A DNA stretch of 8,192 bases, taken from the NCBI GenBank assembly GCA_030037035.1, contig JASHSA010000131.1, forward strand, positions 1-8,192. The letters run 5' to 3'. Below the pieces are notes generated by a model. It was not told where the DNA came from. It did no database searches and saw only the letters and a list, made by a program, of their open reading frames with translations. A program made the position numbers and the translations under genes. Of this stretch, positions 1 through 6,408 are shown one piece after another. Within the stretch, counting starts at the first letter, position 1; every line of letters starts with the position of its first letter. The DNA comes from Thermoplasmata archaeon (GTDB lineage Archaea > Thermoplasmatota > Thermoplasmata > Lutacidiplasmatales > UBA184).

Positions 1-2
1 CG

Positions 3-8
3 TTTATC
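3..8 (+). promoter_or_regulatory. TATA-like box for the orphan gene starting at 32
   Basis: TTTATC is one of very few AT-rich hexamers in this GC-rich window. Its centre lies about 27 bases before the ATG at 32, the distance expected between an archaeal TATA box and a transcription start at the first base of the start codon. No Shine-Dalgarno sequence lies in between, so a leaderless transcript is likely. Any BRE element would lie before the window start and cannot be seen. Confidence 0.5.
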
Positions 9-31
9 AGGCCCCCCGCGCTCGCTCCGGC

Positions 32-445
32 ATGCTGACCGCCTCGGACCTCGAGGTGAACGTTCTCGCGTTCCGGCAGCGCTCCTTCCAGTTCGAGAGG
101 CTCGCCGACCTCGCGGACGGCCCGTGGGCCGTCTTCTCCCGGACCGAGACGGAGAACGAGCGCCAGCTCCGCCCCCGCCTCGTCCGGCTCACCGTCGCCG
201 CGCCGCTCGCCTGGGTCGTCCTGGACGAGGCGACGGACCTGCTACGGTTCGCGCCGGACGGCCGGCCGACCCCGGCGAACGAGGCGACCCCGGTCGAGGT
301 CGCCGCCGAGCCCTCGGAGTTCGACGAGGATGGCCGGCGCTGGGTGCGGCGGCGGATGGGCGACGCCGCCTACCTGTACGCCCCCGCGGAGTCCGCCGAC
401 ACGCTGCTCGGCCCCCGCGGTCTCGCGGGATCCCCCTCGGCCTAG
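32..445 (+). CDS. Hypothetical protein, 137 aa, unrecognised family
   Basis: I do not recognise this protein. It is a soluble, acidic and Arg-rich polypeptide with no signal peptide, membrane segment or Cys motif. The N-terminal half (residues about 1-75) alternates hydrophobic and charged residues like a beta-rich domain. A central Pro/Glu-rich stretch (about 76-100) looks like a linker, and the end (about 101-137) holds an EDGRRWVRRRMG segment followed by a Gly/Ser/Pro tail. The bias to G or C in third codon positions matches its neighbours, and a TATA-like box stands at the leaderless distance, so I take it as a real gene starting at this ATG. It converges on the aquaporin gene with four bases between the stop codons. 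A faint resemblance to DUF4178-type beta proteins (the GRRW-turn segment) is a guess only. Confidence 0.65.
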   Translation: MLTASDLEVNVLAFRQRSFQFERLADLADGPWAVFSRTETENERQLRPRLVRLTVAAPLAWVVLDEATDLLRFAPDGRPTPANEATPVEVAAEPSEFDEDGRRWVRRRMGDAAYLYAPAESADTLLGPRGLAGSPSA

Positions 446-449
446 GCGC

Positions 450-1193
450 CTACGGGGACGGCTGCAGGGCGAGGTCGACCAGCGCGGCGATCACGCCGCC
501 GACGACCGGCGCGACCCAGAAGATCCAGTCCTGCATCAGGGCCCAGTGGTCCCCCGCGATGCCGAACGAGAGCACGGCGGGCGCGAAGCTGCGGGCCGGG
601 TTGATCGACGCCCCGTCGATCGGGATTGCGATCAGGTTCGTCATCGCGAGCGTCAGCGCGATGCCGACCGGGGCGAGGTTCTTCGCAAAGCTCTCCGTCC
701 GCGTCGACTGCAGGACGACGGTCACGAGGAAGAACGTCATCACGACCTCGAGCAGGAACACCGACGCGAGCGCGACGTGGTACGGCGAGCCGTTCCCCGA
801 GTAGCCTTGCGAGGCGAACGCGATGTGCTGGACCGCCGCCCAGAGGCTCGGCGAGCCGTGCGCGACGCCGACGATCGCCGCCACGCCGACGACCCCCCCG
901 GCGACCTGCGCCAGGATGTAGGCGACGGCGTCGACCGCCTTCGTGCGGCCCCGGATCAGCATCGCGATCGTCACGGCGGGGTTGAAGTGGGCTCCCGAGA
1001 CGTCGCCGAACGCGTAGATCATCCCGAGGACCCCGAGCCCGAGCGAGAAGCTCAGCAGCATCACGCGCGCGTCCGCCACCGAGGCTCCGGTGTCGACGTT
1101 CAGCGAGAGCAGGGCGGCGCCGGTGATCGAGACCAGCAGCCCGAACGTCCCGAGGAACTCCGCCAGGTATCGCTGGGCCGCCGTCCAGTGCAT
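450..1193 (-). CDS. Aquaporin / MIP-family channel
   Basis: A 247-residue integral membrane channel of the major intrinsic protein family, a usual length for microbial aquaporins; it would conduct water or small neutral solutes across the cytoplasmic membrane. Both half-helix signatures are present: HFNPAVT with NPA at residues 71-73, and INPARS with NPA at 198-200 followed by the filter Arg (R201). About six hydrophobic segments surround them, and an early AEFLGTF stretch (residues 11-17) is typical of the first helix. Aligned by eye to E. coli AqpZ, the filter positions are L51, N186, A195 and R201, where AqpZ has Phe, His, Thr and Arg. The Phe and His that make a filter water-tight are therefore absent, so a wider pore (glycerol, gas or another small solute) is possible; archaeal AqpM also lacks the His. 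The ATG is supported by a TATA-like box 27 bases upstream. The gene appears to be transcribed alone. Family assignment is firm; the substrate is unknown. Confidence 0.93.
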   Translation of the reverse strand: MHWTAAQRYLAEFLGTFGLLVSITGAALLSLNVDTGASVADARVMLLSFSLGLGVLGMIYAFGDVSGAHFNPAVTIAMLIRGRTKAVDAVAYILAQVAGGVVGVAAIVGVAHGSPSLWAAVQHIAFASQGYSGNGSPYHVALASVFLLEVVMTFFLVTVVLQSTRTESFAKNLAPVGIALTLAMTNLIAIPIDGASINPARSFAPAVLSFGIAGDHWALMQDWIFWVAPVVGGVIAALVDLALQPSP

Positions 1194-1215
1194 GAGGGCT
1201 CAGGGAGCGACGCGG

Positions 1216-1224
1216 CTTTTTAGA
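1216..1224 (-). promoter_or_regulatory. TATA-like box for the aquaporin gene
   Basis: On the minus strand the sequence reads TCTAAAAAG, a lone A-rich patch in GC-rich DNA. Its centre (about 1220) is 27 bases before the A of the aquaporin ATG at 1193, the same spacing as for the gene at 32. This fits an archaeal TATA box driving a leaderless mRNA. The roughly 100 bases between the zinc-ribbon gene and the aquaporin gene show nothing else I can name. Confidence 0.6.
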
Positions 1225-1293
1225 GGTTCCGGGACGCCTGCGGCGGGGCCCCGCCGAGCTTCCGGCGCCGCGTGTTCGTGGCGAAGGAGCTCC

Positions 1294-1707
1294 CTATCGC
1301 CTGTGGGTCGCCCCGACCGCGATGACGACGAGCGCGACGAGGAGCATGACGACCCCGACGGCCGCGATCGCCCCGCTCGGATCCGGGGCGGGGGTGCACG
1401 GGCTCTGGCAGCCGCTGTCGAACGACGCGATCGAGTCGTGGACGTACGCCGCTGCCGCCAGCGCGGCCACCCCGCTCACCAGGAGGATCGCCCCCAGGAC
1501 GATGGCGACGATCCCGACGGCGCGCTCCTCCTCGTTGTCGCGGGCAGCGACGCGGTAGGGGTCGTAACGCGGCGGCCCCGCGAAGGCAGGGGGCCCGAAG
1601 GGAGCGGGGTTCGGGAGGACCGACCCGCAGTACGTGAAATGCGCCGCGCCGGCGAGCGTCGGGGCCCCGCAGTGAGGACACGTCGGCGGGACCGTGCCCG
1701 GCGCCAT
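1294..1707 (-). CDS. Zinc-ribbon protein with two membrane helices
   Basis: A 137-residue protein. The N-terminus carries a short zinc-ribbon: CPHCG at residues 10-14, then H23 and C27 in an HFTYCG segment. The second knuckle is not the usual CxxC; H23 or a missing ligand replaces the expected Cys, so it is either a Cys3His site or degenerate. A Pro/Gly/Ala/Phe-rich linker follows (about 31-57), then a charged RDNEEER stretch, one membrane helix (about 64-89), an outer or inner loop holding C100 and C104 in GCQSPC, and a second helix (about 112-133) ending in a positively charged tail. This layout, a zinc-ribbon joined to a small membrane anchor, is common among archaeal and bacterial proteins of unknown role. 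It stands alone, 166 bases after the topoisomerase VI operon; no convincing promoter or ribosome binding site is visible. The ATG places the CxxC close to the N-terminus as is usual. Confidence 0.8.
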   Translation of the reverse strand: MAPGTVPPTCPHCGAPTLAGAAHFTYCGSVLPNPAPFGPPAFAGPPRYDPYRVAARDNEEERAVGIVAIVLGAILLVSGVAALAAAAYVHDSIASFDSGCQSPCTPAPDPSGAIAAVGVVMLLVALVVIAVGATHRR

Positions 1708-1744
1708 CGGCCCGGAGCGGAGCTCCCTGGCGGGATGAGGCTTT

Positions 1745-1758
1745 CCGCGGGCCCGCGG
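1745..1758. repeat. 14-bp perfect GC palindrome
   Basis: CCGCGGGCCCGCGG reads the same on both strands and lies 38-51 bases before the zinc-ribbon gene start, within the 166-base gap (1708-1873) after topoisomerase VI subunit A. It could be an operator or a hairpin. In DNA this rich in G and C a 14-base palindrome is expected about once or twice per 8 kb by chance, so no function is claimed. I see nothing else definite in the gap and no poly-T archaeal terminator. Confidence 0.3.
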
Positions 1759-1873
1759 CGCGCCGATCGACGAGGGCGCGGCCCGCAGGGCCCCGACCTC
1801 GGGCGGGGCTGCTGTAGGACGCGGTCGGCGGCCCGCGACGCGGGGCCGATGCGGCTCCGGCGCCCCCGATCGC

Positions 1874-3013
1874 TCAGAGGACGCCCATCTCGGTGAGCTT
1901 CTCGGGCAGGTAGTGGTCGGTGACGTAGTTGAGGCCGTACTTCGCGAGCGACTGCTGCTCGGCCTTCTTGCCGTTCTTGAGCATCAGCTGGATCTCGCTC
2001 CGCCAGTCGGCGGTGCCGAACCGAGGGTCGGTCAGTTCCGCCTCGAGCGCGTGGACGTCCTGCTCGCTCAGCTTGTCGCTCGGGAGCTCGTAGTTCTCGA
2101 TGTCGGAGGCGGTGACGCCGAGGAACTCCGCGTTCGGGGTCGCGAGGTAGCTCGAGAGGTGGGCGGTCTTGATCGCCCCGTAGGCGACGCTCGCGAAGAT
2201 GCGGAACGACCACGGGTCGCCGTCGGTGAAGACGACGACCGGCAGCGAGAGCTCCTCGCTGAGCCGCCGCAGGAACCGTCGCGTCGAGCGCGCCGGCTGG
2301 CCCTTCAGGTGGAGGAGGATCGCGTCGTGCTGCTCGTCAAAGCCGTTCTCGGCGAGGCGGTCGACCATCCCGCCGCACTCGATCGCGATGACGAACTTCG
2401 CGTTCGTGCCGGCGAACTCGATCTTCTCCTTCTCGACGTTGAACGGGAGCGCGTAGCCGCCGTCCCCGACGTCGTCCCGACAGTTGATCGTCTTGACGAC
2501 CCCCTTGCGGTTGCGCTCCTTGATCGTGAGGTCGCCGATCACGGAGGCACCGTTCTCCTCCGGGTGCAGCCGGAAGTCCTCGCGGAGCCGGTCGCAGAGG
2601 ACCTCGAGGTCCTCGATGAGGAGGTTCGACTCGTCCTCGCTGTGGAACTTCCCTTCGTCCCAGCCTTCGCTGATGTAGTAGAGCTCGCGGAGGGTCGACG
2701 TCTTCGCGTCGCGCGCCATCTCGTTGATGAAGTCGACCAGGTAGAACGTCCGCAGCAGCATCAGCGCCCCGTCGAGCTTCCGGGCGCTGCGGGTCCCCAT
2801 CGAGCGGCCGAGCTTCCAGACCCCCTCGCGCATCTGGAACGAGAGGTTCTGCTTCGTCCGCAGGGGCAGGCGCATCCGCGGGATCTCCCCGTCGGCGAGC
2901 TGGCGGTAGATCTCGCCGGCGAGCCCGACGGTCGGCGCGAGGGCGTCCGCGCGGACCTTCGGCGCGTCGGCGTCAGTCGTCGTCGCGGGCTTGCGGGCTC
3001 GCTTCGGCGGCAT
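1874..3013 (-). CDS. top6A: DNA topoisomerase VI subunit A
   Basis: Catalytic subunit of the type IIB topoisomerase VI, which cuts both DNA strands and, with subunit B, passes a second duplex through using ATP to relax supercoils and decatenate chromosomes. It is related to the meiotic Spo11. At 379 residues it has normal length (archaeal homologues about 360-390). A short Lys/Arg-rich leader (1-15) precedes the winged-helix (CAP-like) domain, whose TLRELYYISEG motif holds the likely DNA-linking tyrosine, Y113. The Toprim domain follows, with the metal-binding glutamate in IECGG (E212) and the acidic pair in FTDGDPW (D264, D266). The C-terminus (YGLNYVTDHYLPEKL) is typical of the family. The ATG lies inside the end of the subunit B gene and has a perfect GGAGGTG ribosome binding site seven bases upstream, which decides the start. 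The two subunits overlap by 41 bases, so they should be co-transcribed and made together. All catalytic residues are present. Confidence 0.97.
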   Translation of the reverse strand: MPPKRARKPATTTDADAPKVRADALAPTVGLAGEIYRQLADGEIPRMRLPLRTKQNLSFQMREGVWKLGRSMGTRSARKLDGALMLLRTFYLVDFINEMARDAKTSTLRELYYISEGWDEGKFHSEDESNLLIEDLEVLCDRLREDFRLHPEENGASVIGDLTIKERNRKGVVKTINCRDDVGDGGYALPFNVEKEKIEFAGTNAKFVIAIECGGMVDRLAENGFDEQHDAILLHLKGQPARSTRRFLRRLSEELSLPVVVFTDGDPWSFRIFASVAYGAIKTAHLSSYLATPNAEFLGVTASDIENYELPSDKLSEQDVHALEAELTDPRFGTADWRSEIQLMLKNGKKAEQQSLAKYGLNYVTDHYLPEKLTEMGVL

Positions 3014-5030
3014 CGTAGTCCACCTCCGTCCCCTCGTCGGCGACCGGGACGGCCCCTTCCTCGGCCGCCGCCTCCGCCGCCTCGACGACCGCCCGCGGCA
3101 GGCGAACGTCCCAGTCCCCGGGGAGCGGGTCGGCCCCGAGGAGCCGGCCCTCGTCGACCCCGGCGATGTACCAGTCGAAGTCGTTCGCCTCGACCTCGGT
3201 CCGCTTGGGGAACGTCACGGTGAGCCTCGTCCGCGCGTTCGGCGCGAGCCTCGGGAGCGTCCACCAGGCCCGGCCGAGCTCGGGCTCGGTCCCGTCCGGC
3301 GCCGGGGAGAACGTCGCGAGCTTCGCCAGCTCCGGTTCGACCTCGAGGAACAGCTCGAGCACGCGGGCCCGCGGCGTGTAGTTCGTCACCTCGACCGCGC
3401 CGCCGACGTCCGAGGCCCGAGGCTCGAGGAGGGTCTCGACGTTGACGACGTCCATGATCTTCGTGACGACCGGCGTGAGGTCCGGGACGGGCTTCCCGAC
3501 GAGCGCGCTCGTCTTCTCGGCGAGCTTCGGCAGGATCTTCTGGATGATCGCGAACTTCTCGCTCGCGAAGTCGCGGCGGCTCTTGCGGGAGAGGTGCGCC
3601 CGCAGGTGGCGCGCGGCCGCCTGCAGCGCGAGCGTGATCTCGCGGTCGATCTCCGGGTCCTCCGCGATCGCCTCCTTCGCCTCGCTCGTGAACGGGATCT
3701 TGGTCGAGGCGACGTGGACGAGGAGGAGCATCGGGCCGATCGGCAGCCCCGAGCCGCCCTTCTGGTCGAGGCCGTAGCGCCGCCAGTCCATGCTGCCGAC
3801 GGCGGCCGTGATCGCGCACGCCCCCTGCTGGAACAGCAGCGGGACGCGGTTCGCGAACCGCAGCAGCTGGATCGGCTGGTCGGCGGGGAGGCCTCCGCCG
3901 TAGACGAGCCCGACCTCGACCATGAACGGGAACCCCCCTCGGACCTTCGGGGGACGGCTCACCGGGGGCGCGAAGAACTCCGGCCGCAGTTCGCCGAGGA
4001 CGTTGCGCAGGCCCCGTTTGATCAGCATGGCGCCGATCGGCGAGAGCCCTTCGGACCTCGGCGCCACGAGCGGGACGGCACGGAGCGACTCCAGGAGCCG
4101 CTCCTGGTCCGGACCGAGCACGCTCGGCGGCTTCGTGCTCGCGGGCAGGCCGGCCCGCTCGAGCACCTCCTTCGCCGCCCGGGGGCTCACGCCCTGAAGC
4201 TCCTTGGTGAGGAACTCGCCGAGGCTCGGGCGCTTCGAGGACTTCAAGAGGTAGCCGAGCTCGCCGAGCTCGAGCCCGTACGGGTGGGGCGCCGTCTCCC
4301 GGGCGAGCGGCGGCAGCTCCGCGCTCGCCCGGGGGAACGTCACCTTCGTGCCGTCCGGTTCGGTGAGGACGATCTGCGCGTGCGGGTTGACGATCGCCGT
4401 GCCGCGGAGGTACTCGAGCGGCGACTGGCGTCCCCGCTGGTAGCGGGCCTTGAGGACGAGCTCGATCGACGTCCCGTGGGGCCGGTCCCACAGCGCGACG
4501 TCCTCCGAGACGACCCGCGGCTGGTTCTTCTGGGTGTCGAGGACGAGCTCGAGGACGTGCGCGGCGTCCTCCTCCTCGACCTTGGACGTGACGCGGGCCG
4601 GCCGGGCCGTCGTCAGGTTCGCGTAGAGGACCGCCGCCGAGATCCCGATCCCCTGCTGACCCCGCGCCTGGCGGTTCGCGTGGAAGCGCGAGCCGTAGAG
4701 CAGCCGAGCGAAGACGTTCGGGATCTCCCGCCGCAGGATCCCGGGGCCGTTGTCGGCGACGACGACCTTGTAACGCTCCTCGCTCTCCTTGGAGATCGCC
4801 ACGGAGACGTCCGGAAGGATCCCCGCCTCCTCGGCCCCGTCGATGGAGTTGTCGACGGCCTCCTTGACCGTCGTCAGGAGCGAGCGGGCCGGGTTGTCGA
4901 AGCCGAGGATCTGGCGATTGCGCTCGAAGAACTCGGCGATGGAGATCTCCCGCTGCTTGGCGGCGAGCTGCTGGGCGATCGTCGGAGGAGGCACGGCAGC
5001 TAGCGGGGAGGAGGAGCGCTCATAATCCAT
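2973..5030 (-). CDS. top6B: DNA topoisomerase VI subunit B
   Basis: ATP-binding GHKL subunit of topoisomerase VI; it dimerises on ATP and couples hydrolysis to strand passage by subunit A. With the ATG at 5030 it has 685 residues. The GHKL fold shows the N-box KEAVDNSID (E57 general base, N61 metal ligand), VADNGPGI (D93, G95, G97) and the lid motif RGQQGIG (about 123-129). A helix-two-turn-helix-like segment lies at about 270-295. The transducer domain includes the switch lysine in TSEAKEAIA (K452). After about residue 515 comes the extra C-terminal region of the long euryarchaeal form, with an Ig-like beta segment (about 545-640) and an acidic Ala/Glu-rich tail. An open frame runs upstream to an ATG at 5123, but that would overlap the nitrilase gene by 73 bases and add a low-complexity Arg/Ala/Pro stretch unlike the family, so I chose 5030 (MDYERS), 20 bases after the nitrilase stop. 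Probable order of co-transcription: membrane protein, nitrilase, top6B, top6A. Confidence 0.96.
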   Translation of the reverse strand: MDYERSSSPLAAVPPPTIAQQLAAKQREISIAEFFERNRQILGFDNPARSLLTTVKEAVDNSIDGAEEAGILPDVSVAISKESEERYKVVVADNGPGILRREIPNVFARLLYGSRFHANRQARGQQGIGISAAVLYANLTTARPARVTSKVEEEDAAHVLELVLDTQKNQPRVVSEDVALWDRPHGTSIELVLKARYQRGRQSPLEYLRGTAIVNPHAQIVLTEPDGTKVTFPRASAELPPLARETAPHPYGLELGELGYLLKSSKRPSLGEFLTKELQGVSPRAAKEVLERAGLPASTKPPSVLGPDQERLLESLRAVPLVAPRSEGLSPIGAMLIKRGLRNVLGELRPEFFAPPVSRPPKVRGGFPFMVEVGLVYGGGLPADQPIQLLRFANRVPLLFQQGACAITAAVGSMDWRRYGLDQKGGSGLPIGPMLLLVHVASTKIPFTSEAKEAIAEDPEIDREITLALQAAARHLRAHLSRKSRRDFASEKFAIIQKILPKLAEKTSALVGKPVPDLTPVVTKIMDVVNVETLLEPRASDVGGAVEVTNYTPRARVLELFLEVEPELAKLATFSPAPDGTEPELGRAWWTLPRLAPNARTRLTVTFPKRTEVEANDFDWYIAGVDEGRLLGADPLPGDWDVRLPRAVVEAAEAAAEEGAVPVADEGTEVDYDAAEASPQARDDD
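3021..3027 (-). promoter_or_regulatory. Shine-Dalgarno site for top6A
   Basis: GGAGGTG on the minus strand, a perfect complement to the usual archaeal 16S rRNA 3' end, sits seven bases before the top6A ATG at 3013. It lies within the coding sequence of top6B, where it encodes part of the acidic tail. It fixes the top6A start and suggests independent re-initiation at the overlap. Confidence 0.8.
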
Positions 5031-5050
5031 GCGCTCGAGCCGAACTCGGC

Positions 5051-5872
5051 CTACGCCGGCGGCGCCGGCTTTTGCGGCGGGCGGGCGGCGACGTCGCGCA
5101 GGACCGGCCGGAACGGACGCCACCGGGCCGACGCGGCGAGGTCGACCTCGGCGGCGACGACCCGCTCTCCGCTCGCGAGCCCCGGCACCGGGAGCGGCTC
5201 GAGCGCGAGCGGCTCGCCGCGCGCGTCCCAGAGGCCGGAGCCTCCGCCGAAGACGAGGCCGTCCTCGACGCCGACGCGATTGACGTAGGCGACCGGCACG
5301 CCGTTCTCGACCGCCCGCGCGGGCAGGAGCCTCTCGAAGAGGCGGCGGCTGGTCGTCGGGGAGGCGGAGAGGTTCAGGAGCAGCTCCGCGCCCCCGACCG
5401 CGAGCTCCCGCGTCACCTCGGGGAAGAAGACGTCGTAGCAGATCTCGACCCCGAGGCGCAGCCCGGGGAGCGGGATCGGGGCGCTGCTCGCCGCCGGCGT
5501 GAAGACGAGACCCTCCTCGAACGGCCCGAACGTGGGGAGGTACCGCTTCACCTGGCGGCGGACGGAGCCGCTCGGGTCGACGACGAGCGCGACGTTCTCG
5601 ACCTCGCCCGGCCGCTCGGCGGAGGCCACGGGGGCCCCGACGACCAGGCGCGTGCCGGTCTCCCGGGCGAGCCGGCCGAGCTCGGACACCGCGGGGTCCT
5701 CCGGCCGCAGCGCGAGCTCGCGGAGCCGGTCGCCGAGATGGTAGCCGGAGAGGAACAGCTCCGGGAACGCGACGATCCCTCCCGGGGCGGCCCGCACGAC
5801 CTCCCCGACGCGGCCCAGGTTCGACCGGACGTCGGCCGGGCGCGGGTCGAGCTCCGCCAGGACGACCCGCAT
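5051..5872 (-). CDS. Nitrilase-superfamily amidohydrolase (NadE glutaminase-like)
   Basis: A 273-residue carbon-nitrogen hydrolase; such enzymes split C-N bonds of amides or nitriles through a Glu-Lys-Cys triad. All three are visible: E38 in FPELFLSGY, K109 in QVKRYLPTFGPF, and C145 in VEICYDVFFPE. Several stretches look more like the glutaminase domain of glutamine-dependent NAD+ synthetase than like omega-amidases or carbamoylputrescine amidases: LSGYHLGDRL after the Glu (LTGYPPEDL-like), KxYLPTFGxFEE around the Lys, ASPTTSRR after the Cys, and AYVNRVGVEDGLVFGGGSG. No ammonia-dependent synthetase domain follows: the protein ends in a short Pro-rich tail. It could be a separate glutaminase that feeds ammonia to a synthetase elsewhere, or a general small-amide hydrolase. 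The ATG overlaps the stop of the membrane protein gene (TGATG), so the two should be translationally coupled; an open frame continues upstream but is a shadow of that gene. Cytoplasmic. Family firm, substrate inferred. Confidence 0.9.
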   Translation of the reverse strand: MRVVLAELDPRPADVRSNLGRVGEVVRAAPGGIVAFPELFLSGYHLGDRLRELALRPEDPAVSELGRLARETGTRLVVGAPVASAERPGEVENVALVVDPSGSVRRQVKRYLPTFGPFEEGLVFTPAASSAPIPLPGLRLGVEICYDVFFPEVTRELAVGGAELLLNLSASPTTSRRLFERLLPARAVENGVPVAYVNRVGVEDGLVFGGGSGLWDARGEPLALEPLPVPGLASGERVVAAEVDLAASARWRPFRPVLRDVAARPPQKPAPPA

Positions 5873-6324
5873 CAGTAGAAGTACCGGCGGACCGCGAGGA
5901 GGTAGACGAGCAGCGCGACGAAGAAGACGAAGAGGATGGTGATGAAGCCGGTGAAGAACAGGTAGGCGGTCGTCACGAAGACGAGGACGATCGTCGTCCA
6001 GAGCGCCCACGTCTCCTGGCGGTAGAGCGACGTCGCGATCGCCAGCAGGGCGACGCCGACGACGAGGAGGACGAGCGCCTCGAAGAGGTCGGCCGCCTGG
6101 AAGATCTCGAGCGACGGGGGCAGGACGGTCGAGCCGACCGTCTGGTTCAGGACGTAGAGGAGCGCGCCCAGGACCATGACGAAGCCGACGAGGCCGATCA
6201 GGATCGAGACGAGCGCGACGCCGATCGGGAGGCGCGGGCGCACCGGCTCGGGCTCCCACGCCGGAGGGAGGTGGCCGATCTCGACCGGCGTGGTCGGGGC
6301 CGCGGCCGTCGCTCCGCCGGACAT
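5872..6324 (-). CDS. Hypothetical four-helix membrane protein
   Basis: A 150-residue protein I do not recognise by family. The first 30 residues are Ala/Thr/Pro/Glu-rich and soluble. Four hydrophobic segments follow at about 33-60, 78-100, 105-126 and 127-146, and the protein ends in a short RRYFY tail. Segments two and three are separated by a small YRQETW loop, and the long loop after the first helix (61-77) contains a polar NQTVGST stretch. No catalytic or metal-binding motif is visible. It is the first gene after an 84-base gap with a possible promoter, and its TGA shares one base with the ATG of the nitrilase gene. That TGATG junction suggests production in fixed ratio with the nitrilase and, by extension, that the membrane protein could hold or partner it; this is inference from position only. 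Composition matches neighbouring genes. Confidence 0.82.
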   Translation of the reverse strand: MSGGATAAAPTTPVEIGHLPPAWEPEPVRPRLPIGVALVSILIGLVGFVMVLGALLYVLNQTVGSTVLPPSLEIFQAADLFEALVLLVVGVALLAIATSLYRQETWALWTTIVLVFVTTAYLFFTGFITILFVFFVALLVYLLAVRRYFY

Positions 6325-6353
6325 CGCTCGCTCGCCGAGGAGCCCTCGGAGCC

Positions 6354-6367
6354 CAAATCTACCTTTC
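6354..6367 (-). promoter_or_regulatory. Possible promoter (BRE/TATA-like) of the membrane protein-nitrilase-top6 operon
   Basis: On the minus strand GAAAGG is followed by TAGATTTG, the only AT-rich patch in the 84-base gap (6325-6408) between the prenyl synthase stop and the membrane protein ATG. The GAAAGG resembles a purine-rich BRE and TAGATTTG a weak TATA box. Its centre is about 34 bases before the ATG, giving a leader of some 7 bases with no Shine-Dalgarno sequence. If real, it would drive the four genes down to top6A. Confidence 0.4.
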
Positions 6368-6408
6368 GCTCAAGCGGTCCCGTCGTCCGCCCCCGGGCCC
6401 GGGAGGCC

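Noticed and set aside
1734..1747. GGAAAGCCTCATC on the minus strand as promoter of the zinc-ribbon gene
   Set aside because: A BRE-like GGAAAG is present but no TATA-like box follows it; too weak to list.
1800..1873. GC-rich inverted segments after top6A as a terminator
   Set aside because: Imperfect stems with almost no loop and no T-run; expected by chance at this base composition.
2991..5003. A 670-residue open frame on the + strand opposite top6B, and similar long frames opposite top6A and the prenyl synthase
   Set aside because: Opposite-strand shadows of GC-rich genes: Arg/Asp/Glu/Pro-rich low-complexity translations without family motifs, while the minus-strand frames carry complete catalytic motifs.
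5068..5074. CAAAAGC patch on the minus strand as a promoter for top6B
   Set aside because: It is about 41 bases before the ATG, inside the nitrilase coding end, and lacks a TATA-like core; co-transcription across the 20-base gap is simpler.
5031..5123. N-terminal extension of topoisomerase VI subunit B to an ATG at 5123
   Set aside because: It would overlap the nitrilase gene by 73 bases and adds an Arg/Ala/Pro stretch unlike family N-termini; the ATG at 5030 follows the nitrilase stop by 20 bases.
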